Positions 58,159-64,000 of a stretch of 64,000 bases of DNA are shown here, piece by piece. Made by a program: the position numbers and the translations under genes. Origin of the DNA: Myxococcus landrumus. Its GTDB lineage: Bacteria; Myxococcota; Myxococcia; Myxococcales; Myxococcaceae. Location of the stretch: contig NZ_CP071091.1 of NCBI RefSeq assembly GCF_017301635.1, positions 9,664,501 through 9,728,500 on the forward strand, given 5' to 3'. A model generated the notes under the pieces. That model had not been told where the DNA came from. It was given only the letters and a program-made list of their open reading frames with translations, and did not search any database. Numbering within the stretch: the first letter of the stretch is position 1; the number at the start of each line of letters is the position of its first letter.

Positions 58159-58571
58159 GGCGTCACCGCCTTCCCGGAGCCGTTGCAGCGGGTACAGGTG
58201 CGGTAGCGGGAGCCGCCTTCCTTCGACCACCCGGCACCTTCCTCGCCGCTGCCTCCGCACTTGCTGCACTTGCCGGTTTCGGCCTCCCACTGCGCCTTGC
58301 AGGCATCGAGCTCGACGAATGAGATGACGAGGCGGCGCTCCGTCCCCGGGTCAGGCTTGCCGTAGTTCGGCTTCCCCTTGCGCGGGCCAGACTTGACGAG
58401 CGTCGAGTAGACGCCGCCGGAAACGAGGCAGTGGGCCTGGTCGCGAGGGACGGTGTGGTCGATGGTCTCGACGGTGAGCCAGCGCCACGCAGGATGGCAT
58501 CCTCGCTGGTGCGCGATGAGGTTCCACCAGTCGGGAGGCTCGACGCGGACGGGAGGCGCTTGCGTGCTCAT
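58155..58571 (-). CDS. Protein with DnaJ-like zinc motif
   Basis: 138 aa. C-terminal CSKCGGSGEEGAGW...TCTRCNGSGKA is a single DnaJ-type CxxCxGxG pair, as in the large protein at 12796-14643. The N-terminal part (VRVEPPDWWNLIAHQRGCHPAWRWLTV...VSGGVYSTLVKSGPRKGKPNYGKPDPGTERRLVISFVELDACKAQWE) is not recognised. Confidence 0.5.
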   Translation of the reverse strand: MSTQAPPVRVEPPDWWNLIAHQRGCHPAWRWLTVETIDHTVPRDQAHCLVSGGVYSTLVKSGPRKGKPNYGKPDPGTERRLVISFVELDACKAQWEAETGKCSKCGGSGEEGAGWSKEGGSRYRTCTRCNGSGKAVTP

Positions 58572-58741
58572 CGCGCACCTCGAGCGGCCAGGGACTCGAG
58601 GGCGGCGGCGATGGCTTCGAGCAGACTGGGCCGCTCGTAGCCTGTGGACTCGCCAGCCTCCGGGCCGTCAACGGACGCGAGCCAGCCGGCCGGAGTCCGG
58701 TCCAGGATGAGGGGGATGCGGTCGGGGAGGGTCGGCGTCAC
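58568..58741 (-). CDS. Small hypothetical protein near attR, start uncertain
   Basis: 57 aa from GTG 58741. TLPDRIPLILDRTPAGWLASVDGPEAGESTGYERPSLLEAIAAALESL: a beta hairpin and a helix. The frame stays open through attR into host DNA, so the natural start may lie in the circular phage genome, upstream in what is now the attL side. ATGA overlap with the next gene. Confidence 0.45.
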   Translation of the reverse strand: MTPTLPDRIPLILDRTPAGWLASVDGPEAGESTGYERPSLLEAIAAALESLAARGAR

Positions 58742-58865
58742 GCCGGCGTCACGCGTTCGCGTCTCCTGGTGTCCCTTTGCGGCCTTCTTGGGGCCAACAG
58801 CGGCAACACCAGTCTCCGTCAGTCCCTCTGCGTCCCCTTGCGTTCTTTCCTGTCCACACTCCCGC

Positions 58866-58880
58866 GTTCTACATGCTCTA
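58866..58880. repeat. attR core
   Basis: GTTCTACATGCTCTA, identical to attL at 4345-4359. Phage sequence lies to the left and the host hydrolase continues on the right (CTTCCAGGAG encodes FQE). Confidence 0.88.
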
Positions 58881-59379
58881 CTTCCAGGAGCCCGGGGTGG
58901 CGGAGGCGGAGCTGGAGGCGGACATTCCGAGGACGATGCGCACGATTCTCGCGGGCACCCCCGGCTTCGATGTGACGGCGGAGGCGGTGCGTTCACGCAA
59001 GCCCGGAGATGGCTTCTTCACGGGCGTCGAGCCGCCGGCGCGGCTGCCCTCGTGGCTCACGGAGGAGGACCTCGCCTTCTTCGCGAAGGAGTTCGCGCAC
59101 AGCGGCTTTCGGGGTGGGCTCAACCGCTATCGCAACATGGACCGCGACTGGGCGGACCTGCCGGAGCTGGCGACGGTGAAGATTGAGCAGCCCGCGCTCT
59201 TCCTCATCGGCGAGAAGGACCCGGGACGCGCCTTCACCCCCGTGGACCTCATGAAGCCCCTGGTCCCCCACCTCCGAGAGATGCGTGTCCTGCCAGGCGC
59301 CGGGCACTGGATTCAGCAGGAGCGCGCGGACGAGGTGAACGCCGCGCTCCTGTCGTTCCTGAAGTCGTTGCCCGCCTGA
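58866..59379 (+). pseudogene. Epoxide-hydrolase-like alpha/beta hydrolase, 3' half
   Basis: Continues the gene interrupted at 4359. FYMLYFQEPGVAEAELE is the expected epoxide-hydrolase segment; LIGEKDPGRAFTP supplies the catalytic acid and GAGHWIQQERADEVN the catalytic His. The frame is open into phage DNA, with an ATG at 58777, so a separate C-terminal product is possible but would lack the nucleophile Asp. Confidence 0.9.
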
Positions 59380-59399
59380 AGAGACAGGGCGGCGCGGGC

Positions 59400-59433
59400 G
59401 GGGACCTCAGGGGCTCTTTTCGACGAGGTCCCC
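59400..59433. terminator. Hairpin between convergent genes
   Basis: 9-bp arms GGGGACCTC (59400-59408) and GAGGTCCCC (59425-59433) with a 16-nt loop, straddling the stop codon of the minus-strand gene and lying 21 bp after the hydrolase stop. It may act as a bidirectional terminator. Confidence 0.5.
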
Positions 59434-60723
59434 AGGCAGGCGCGGCGAGGACAGCAGCTCCCGCAGGAGCTCCCAGCTTCGGGTGGGGTTGTCCTTCGTG
59501 CCGCCCTGCCGCTCGATGAAGTCCGCGACCAGGTCCCGGCCGAGGTTGTAGTTGATGAGGTAGGTGCGCTCCTCGGTGGCGTTGAGCAGGAACTTCTCCA
59601 CCTGGGGTTTGGTGAGCAGCCGATAGCGGACCAGGTAGTCGCTGGCCTGCTCCCGGGTGAACCGGCCGTCGAGGAACCGGCGCGCGGCCTCGTTGTCGAC
59701 ATAGGTGAGCTTCTTGAGCAGCGCCTCGACCTTCAGGTAGGGCTCCACCCGGTCCGGAGGGAGCCCCGCGAGCGGGAAGAGGACTTCCCTCAGGTAGGCC
59801 GCCTCATCCGGGAATACGACCTCGGGACAGTAGGTGGCGCTGCCCTCGGCGATGAGCGATTGCGGCGAGTAGAGCGGGTAGATGGTGAACTCCACCCAGC
59901 CTCGCTCCTTCACGAGGTGCTGCTCGAGCAGGACGTTGTAGACGTGGTGTCCGGGGTAGCTCTCGTGGGCGCCCACTTCGATGGCGCGGGAGATGGTGAT
60001 GGGCAGGTCCGTGTTGATTTGCACCACGCTCTTGTTGCGGCCCTTGTACCAGTTGTAGGCGCCCCAGCTCTGTCCCGTCACGAACTCGAGGGTGACCTCC
60101 TCATCGTCGGGGAGCGGGATGTGTTGCTTCGTGCGGCGGCGCGCCTCGTCGATGGCGGTCTGGAACACCCCGCGGAGCTTCTCGGGGGGAATGACGAAGC
60201 CCCGGTGGAACACCTCGAGCCGCTCGGCCAGGGTGCCTTGTCCTGGAAGGAGCTGCTCCAGCTCGGCGAGTGCCTGCGCGAACTCCGCCTCGGTGTGGGC
60301 CGGGGCGCGTGCGTTGTAGAGCGCCTCGCTCTCCGCGTCGAAGGAGAGCTTCTCTCCCTGGAGCAACCTCGCGCGCGCGGCCATGGCGCCCACCTGACGC
60401 AGCAGGAAGGTCCGCCTCATGGCGATGAGCGGGTCTGCGGGAACAGGCGAGGACTCAATCAGTGCATGCAGCGCCGTCGCGCGGGTGCCCACCTCCGCGA
60501 GAGGTGCCGGCGCGCGCTTCGCTTCGTCGGCCCAGGTCTGGGGCCCATGGTACGCATCCACGAGCGCGGCGTCGTGCTGGCCCAGTGCGAGCACCAGCTT
60601 CACGTACTGCTCCGCGAACGAGTCCAACGAGGTGCCCGTGCCCGGAGGCATGGAGCCTCGACTGGCACACCCGACGACCCACAAGAAGAAGAGGACCAGC
60701 GCCGACGAGCGTCGTGGAGTCAT
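59407..60723 (-). CDS. DUF885-like lipoprotein metallopeptidase
   Basis: 438 aa from ATG 60723 (TTG 60732 also in frame). Signal with lipobox VVGC. Helical body and GAHESYPGHH (His-Glu zinc site with flanking His) followed by LIAEGSATY (third ligand Glu), the gluzincin pattern of DUF885 proteins. Probably an envelope-anchored peptidase. Host gene convergent with the split hydrolase. Confidence 0.75.
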   Translation of the reverse strand: MTPRRSSALVLFFLWVVGCASRGSMPPGTGTSLDSFAEQYVKLVLALGQHDAALVDAYHGPQTWADEAKRAPAPLAEVGTRATALHALIESSPVPADPLIAMRRTFLLRQVGAMAARARLLQGEKLSFDAESEALYNARAPAHTEAEFAQALAELEQLLPGQGTLAERLEVFHRGFVIPPEKLRGVFQTAIDEARRRTKQHIPLPDDEEVTLEFVTGQSWGAYNWYKGRNKSVVQINTDLPITISRAIEVGAHESYPGHHVYNVLLEQHLVKERGWVEFTIYPLYSPQSLIAEGSATYCPEVVFPDEAAYLREVLFPLAGLPPDRVEPYLKVEALLKKLTYVDNEAARRFLDGRFTREQASDYLVRYRLLTKPQVEKFLLNATEERTYLINYNLGRDLVADFIERQGGTKDNPTRSWELLRELLSSPRLPGDLVEKSP

Positions 60724-60865
60724 TGCGTCCAAACCTAGTCCTGGAGGTTCGAGGTGTCGATGCGACGAACCCCGCGTCCCATGGCCGGTCGTTCAGTGCG
60801 GGCGGCGTGCAACGCGCCAGAGTTGCCATGGCGTTGCTGATGTCCTTTAGGGACGTTCGCTCCGG
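60724..60865. other. Intergenic, nothing recognised
   Basis: About 140 bp between the DUF885 gene and the reverse transcriptase stop; no gene or clear signal seen. Confidence 0.4.
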
Positions 60866-62194
60866 TCAGTCCCAGGTGATGCGGTCGAACGTCGCGCGCA
60901 GCCGTGCCCCTCGGGACGGATGAAGGTGGCTCACCCAGGCAATCCGTCCGAGCAGGTGGGCCCGGAAGTCGTGATGGCCCTCGGTGTTCTGGCTCGTGGG
61001 CCCTCGTGTCCGGCACAAGTGCAGCACGGCCTTCAAGCGCTCGTAGTCCTCGCGCGGGACGGTGGGGTGTGCGTTCACGACGACCCCCGCGAGCCGCTGT
61101 TGCTGCCCCTGGTGCATGACGCGCGTCTTGTCGGCGCGGATCGCGAAGCCTTCCTCCCGGACGATGGCCGCCACGCACCGCACCAGTCGAAGGGGCCTTT
61201 GGAGAAGCGACGCGCCACCGGAGAACGCCAGGTCATCGGCGTAGCGTGTGTAGCGCGCGCCCAGCGCCGCCGCGAGCGCGCTCAGCCGGACGTCCAGCCG
61301 ATAGGCGGCGAGGTTCGCGAGCGCGGGTGACGTGGGAGCGCCTTGGGGGAGGTGGCGCGCCGTGAGCCTGCGTGTCATCCGCCAGCGGGCCTTCTGTTCC
61401 CCGAGGTGGGTGGCGCGAGGCGCCTCCTCCACCACCGTGCCTGGCGTGCGATTGGTGCAGAGCCCGGCGAGGACCTCGGTGACGCTGTCCGGATATCCCG
61501 CGGCCCGGAAGACGCCCCAGACCTTCGAGGGCCGCACGGAATGGAAGAAGTCCTCCAGGTCCATGTGCACCACCACGGCCTGGCCCACATGGGGTTCGGC
61601 GAAGTCTCGCACCCCACGGCCTCGGACGAAGCCTCGCGCCGCATCGTGAGGTGGAATGAGGTCCAGGAGGCCATGGAGCACCTGCCGCTGGAGCCGCCCG
61701 AGGTCCACCCCGGGTTGCTCCAGCAGCCGCTTTCCGCCCGCGCGCTTCGGAATCCAGACGTAGCGGTAGCGCCGCCATTGTCCTGGCCTGGAGGTGCGCT
61801 CGAAGCCCGAACCATCCGCGAGCCAGCCGAGCTGCGCATCCGTCACGCCGAGCCACCGCGCCACCTCCGCCTGGGTGGACAGCTCGGGAACGGGCCATGG
61901 GCGCTGCCCCATGGAGGGCTCGGGGATGAGCCAACGGTGGAGGTGCACCGGCACCGCGGGGTTGCGGCAGGCCTTGATGAGCGCGGGGCGCGTCGCGAGC
62001 AGCTCCGTGAGCAGCTCCATCCGCGCGACAGGGGGATGTGGGAAGAACCGCCGGATGCCACGGACGACGGCCAGGAGCCAGGGAGCGCGGCCACCCACGA
62101 CGTGGGCTCCGCGCTCGACCATTCCCTCGTACGTCCAGGGGCCCGCGAGGAACGCGGAGGCGAGCGCCGACGCCACGGACTGGCGGTTGCTCAC
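60866..62194 (-). CDS. Retron-type reverse transcriptase
   Basis: 442 aa from GTG 62194 (GGAG 8 bp upstream); GTG 62233 and ATG 62215 are alternatives, but the latter lies inside the candidate a2 arm. Reverse transcriptase blocks: IPKRAGGKRLLEQP, RGFVRGRGVRDFAEPHVGQAVVVHMDLEDFFHSV (first catalytic Asp), HLPQGAPTSPALANLAAYRLD, RYTRYADDLAFSG (catalytic YADD), and KTRVMHQGQQQRLAGVVVN (the retron VTGLVVN-like block). The first about 120 residues are an N-terminal extension with an HTH-like stretch. It would make msDNA from the RNA encoded just upstream. Host gene, not prophage. Confidence 0.85.
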   Translation of the reverse strand: MSNRQSVASALASAFLAGPWTYEGMVERGAHVVGGRAPWLLAVVRGIRRFFPHPPVARMELLTELLATRPALIKACRNPAVPVHLHRWLIPEPSMGQRPWPVPELSTQAEVARWLGVTDAQLGWLADGSGFERTSRPGQWRRYRYVWIPKRAGGKRLLEQPGVDLGRLQRQVLHGLLDLIPPHDAARGFVRGRGVRDFAEPHVGQAVVVHMDLEDFFHSVRPSKVWGVFRAAGYPDSVTEVLAGLCTNRTPGTVVEEAPRATHLGEQKARWRMTRRLTARHLPQGAPTSPALANLAAYRLDVRLSALAAALGARYTRYADDLAFSGGASLLQRPLRLVRCVAAIVREEGFAIRADKTRVMHQGQQQRLAGVVVNAHPTVPREDYERLKAVLHLCRTRGPTSQNTEGHHDFRAHLLGRIAWVSHLHPSRGARLRATFDRITWD

Positions 62195-62210
62195 CGCCGA
62201 GTCTCCGAGG

Positions 62211-62391
62211 GCCATGCGGCGGCAGGCGCCCACCTGCCCCGTCTGGCGTGGCCCGAGTCGCGGCTTGCCGCGGACCCGGCCTCGCGTGGGGATGTGCTCC
62301 TCGAGAAGACTCCCCGGGGGTACCCCGGAGAAGTAGCGGGCCGTGTCTCCACGGTCCGTCTACGCGCTGGGTTGCCTGGCCGCCGCATGGC
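62211..62391 (-). ncRNA. Candidate retron msr-msd RNA
   Basis: 181 nt directly upstream of the RT gene, bounded by a 17-bp inverted repeat with one bulged base (62211-62227 with 62374-62391), as expected for retron a1/a2 arms. Inside, reading the minus strand: a stem GTAG...CCGTG-GAGA-CACGG...CTAC, a second stem built on CTCC/GGAG and GGGG/CCCC, then a long hairpin around CGCGGC-AA-GCCGCG with outer CCCC/GGGG, matching the usual msr stems followed by an msd hairpin. The branch G cannot be fixed by eye. Confidence 0.6.
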
Positions 62392-62401
62392 GCGGAGCAC
62401 C

Positions 62402-63619
62402 CTAGCGAGACTCTCGCAAGGCTTCCAGCAGCGCGGCCTGGAGCGCCTTGCGGTTCTCCGGGAATCCCTGGCTGGGGAAGGGGCGCGCACCGTCAATCAA
62501 TGGCGCGAACTTGCGATACATGACGTCCGAGCGCGCGGGCTCGCGCTCGTAGAAGGCGCGGTTGGCCTGGAGGAGGTAGCGGGGCAAGGTGCCCGAGGGC
62601 CCTTCACCGCTGAAGGCGATGAGGCTTCGCACCTCGGGGCGGCTGAGGAACGTGGTGAAGGCCCGCGCGTCCTGCGCGCACGTGCCGGTGCAGTTCGCGT
62701 TGACCACCAGCGCATCCACGAAGACGGTGGTCGCGGAGCCCTTCCCCAGCGGCACGGAGATGACGTCTGGCAGCGCCATCCCGGGACGGGACTTCAGGAT
62801 GGGCGCCAGTCGCTCCGTGTAGCCGATGAAGCCGTTGGCCTGTTCCTGGGCGAAGGCCTCCTCCGCCGCCGTGTTGTCCGCATAGGCGCCGTCGAGGCAG
62901 GGATTGACGCCCGGCTCGCTCGCGCAGCTCTCGACGACCGTCTCGAAGGAGGCCAGCGCCGCGGAGTCCAGGGGCAGGGCGAGCGCGTTGGGAATCGCGC
63001 TTGCGGGGTGCGTGTCCCTCCAGGCATCCAGGTACGAGGAGGGCAGCGTCCAGCTTCCGCTGAAGTTCGCGGCCAGGGGGCGCTTCCCGGGGGCGCTGGC
63101 CCGCAGGATGTCCACCAGCGACGCGCCATCGGTCGCGGACCGGATGTTCGTCGTCCGCGAATAGACGACGTAGGTGCACAGATACGTGGGAACACCGTAG
63201 CCCGTGCCGGAGATGCGGACGGCCTCCTCTGCGGCGGGATGGAGCGTGTCCGGCTCCGGGGCCACGGGCTGAATCCAACCCTTCGACGCGAGCGAGCCGA
63301 GGATGAGCGTGTCCACCTCCACCACCTGCGCCGCCGCGGGGCCCGTGCCGAGGAGCTGGCTCAGGACGCCGTCATCCGCCAGGTCATAGGTGTCCAAGGT
63401 GGCGTCGAACACGATGTCCAGGTCGATGTCCGAATGCTCCCGCTCGAAGTCCGCCTCGAGCCGGGCCTTGAGGCTCGCGAAGCCGTCACCCACCGTGTCC
63501 GGGATGTATGGGAAGAGAACAGCCCGCACGGGGCGGGGCGGCGTGGGTTCCGGGTCCGGGGACTCCGAGCACGCCACCAGCGTGAGGGCCAGCGCGCCCA
63601 GTGAGGCTTTCCAGGTCAT
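62402..63619 (-). CDS. Thiaminase-I-like solute-binding lipoprotein
   Basis: 405 aa from ATG 63619. Lipobox VAC, then a periplasmic-binding-protein fold (RAVLFPYIPDTVGDGFASLKARLEADFEREHSDIDLDIVFD...VVEVDTLILGSLASKGWIQPVA). GVPTYLCTYVVYSR aligns with the thiaminase I active-site segment LPQILCTNLLFYR, whose Cys is the nucleophile. It may cleave thiamin or only bind a pyrimidine-like ligand. Family assignment from memory. Confidence 0.6.
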   Translation of the reverse strand: MTWKASLGALALTLVACSESPDPEPTPPRPVRAVLFPYIPDTVGDGFASLKARLEADFEREHSDIDLDIVFDATLDTYDLADDGVLSQLLGTGPAAAQVVEVDTLILGSLASKGWIQPVAPEPDTLHPAAEEAVRISGTGYGVPTYLCTYVVYSRTTNIRSATDGASLVDILRASAPGKRPLAANFSGSWTLPSSYLDAWRDTHPASAIPNALALPLDSAALASFETVVESCASEPGVNPCLDGAYADNTAAEEAFAQEQANGFIGYTERLAPILKSRPGMALPDVISVPLGKGSATTVFVDALVVNANCTGTCAQDARAFTTFLSRPEVRSLIAFSGEGPSGTLPRYLLQANRAFYEREPARSDVMYRKFAPLIDGARPFPSQGFPENRKALQAALLEALRESR

Positions 63620-63795
63620 GAAGGGTTCCTTCTGGAGAAAAAGGGCTCGCACTCTAGGGCTGGCTGGGCGGGTTTGCCGCTCTTTCTTGAGGGAGATTGT
63701 CTTTGTGCCTCGTGCCCGGCAGGCTCGTTCGGGCAGGGGCGCGAGGCGGACCTGCCGCTTGGGTTGCCGGGCATCTCCCTGAAACAGGAGTCATC

Positions 63796-64000
63796 ATGAA
63801 GCTGGTATCGAGCAGTGCCATCGTGACGGGCGCGGGACAGGGCATCGGCTTGGGAATCGCCTCGCGGCTCATGCGGGACGGCGCCAACGTGCTGCTCTTC
63901 GGGCGAACGAGGGAGAAGGTGGAGGCGGCCGCCGAGGAGCTCAACAAGGCGGCGGAGGGGCGCACGCGGGCCGTGGCCTTCGCGGGCGACGTGGTCCGGG
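63796..64000 (+). CDS. Short-chain dehydrogenase, 3' end outside window
   Basis: 68 codons seen from ATG 63796 (AGGAG upstream). SSAIVTGAGQGIGLGIASRLMRDGANVLLFGRTREKVEAAAEEL is the SDR Rossmann start (TGxxxGIG), and GDVV is the following Asp strand. NAD(P)-dependent oxidoreductase; substrate unknown. Confidence 0.85.
   Translation, partial: MKLVSSSAIVTGAGQGIGLGIASRLMRDGANVLLFGRTREKVEAAAEELNKAAEGRTRAVAFAGDVVR

Larger units (their letters stand above)
4345..58880. mobile_element. Integrated temperate phage (short-tailed, P22/Mx8-like inferred)
   Basis: The element is bounded by the 15-bp direct repeat GTTCTACATGCTCTA at 4345-4359 and 58866-58880, and interrupts a host hydrolase gene. It carries an integrase next to attL, terminase, portal, scaffold, major capsid, gp4/gp10-like tail proteins, replication genes and regulators. 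No tail-tube, sheath or tape-measure gene was recognised, which suggests a podovirus. All modules look intact, with no obvious frameshift or IS insertion, so it may be inducible (inference). Confidence 0.93.

Noticed and set aside
60866-62194. Group II intron or diversity-generating retroelement
   Set aside because: No maturase/HNH part in the RT, no intron RNA, and no template/variable repeat pair near it; a1/a2-type arms favour a retron.
61343-63604. 753-codon frame opposite the RT and thiaminase-like genes
   Set aside because: Crosses two real genes and the retron RNA; no motif of its own.

Overview
The window is GC-rich chromosomal DNA, most likely from a myxobacterium of the Myxococcus/Corallococcus type. 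Supporting signs are the very high third-position GC, lipoproteins with Ig-like repeats, an HMG-CoA reductase, a retron-type reverse transcriptase, and proteins ending in a Cys-rich PGQD-PPC-GGCW-EHxGGCY module that I associate with myxobacterial kinases (from memory). About 54.5 kb of it (4345-58880) is one integrated prophage; the rest is host DNA.

Left host flank (1-4359): the end of a TPR protein, an Ig-repeat lipoprotein, a bidirectional terminator, HMG-CoA reductase on the minus strand, and the first half of an epoxide-hydrolase-type alpha/beta hydrolase. Right host flank (58866-64000): the second half of that hydrolase, a DUF885-like lipoprotein peptidase, a retron (RT plus a candidate msr-msd RNA bounded by a 17-bp inverted repeat), a thiaminase-I-like lipoprotein and the start of an SDR. 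The two hydrolase halves share a 15-bp core that lies at both prophage ends; joining them across it restores one 318-aa frame.

Prophage, left to right: integrase and excisionase (minus) beside attL; a palindrome-rich non-coding stretch (5966-6733); a minus block with a Cys-rich membrane protein and a ribbon-helix-helix (RHH) protein; a divergent promoter pair sharing one -35 box; a plus block (8489-17010) of small genes, a possible ssDNA-annealing protein, coiled-coil/zinc proteins and a (Gly-X)28 protein; a minus block (17007-21926) of lysis-type membrane proteins and tail-fibre/SGNH proteins that mostly carry signal peptides; a KilA-N protein; a second RHH/Cys-rich membrane pair, an HNH nuclease with five helix-turn-helix repeats, and a lipoprotein; then a minus run of about 32 kb (26559-58741). 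That run holds virion proteins, a P22-like head/tail set (stabilisation protein, gp4-like adaptor, capsid, scaffold, portal), terminase, a sigma-like regulator, about twenty tiny zinc-binding proteins, MazG-like and RusA-like proteins, XRE regulator, DnaB helicase and initiator with an embedded iteron array, an orphan C5 methyltransferase and a stand-alone LexA-type DNA-binding domain. No tape measure, sheath or tail-tube gene was seen, so a short-tailed (podovirus, perhaps Mx8/P22-like) particle is inferred.

Most prophage genes are tightly packed with ATGA/GTGA/TGATG overlaps; these overlaps were used to choose many starts, including several genes under 60 codons. Function calls rest on motif reading only; no database search was possible.
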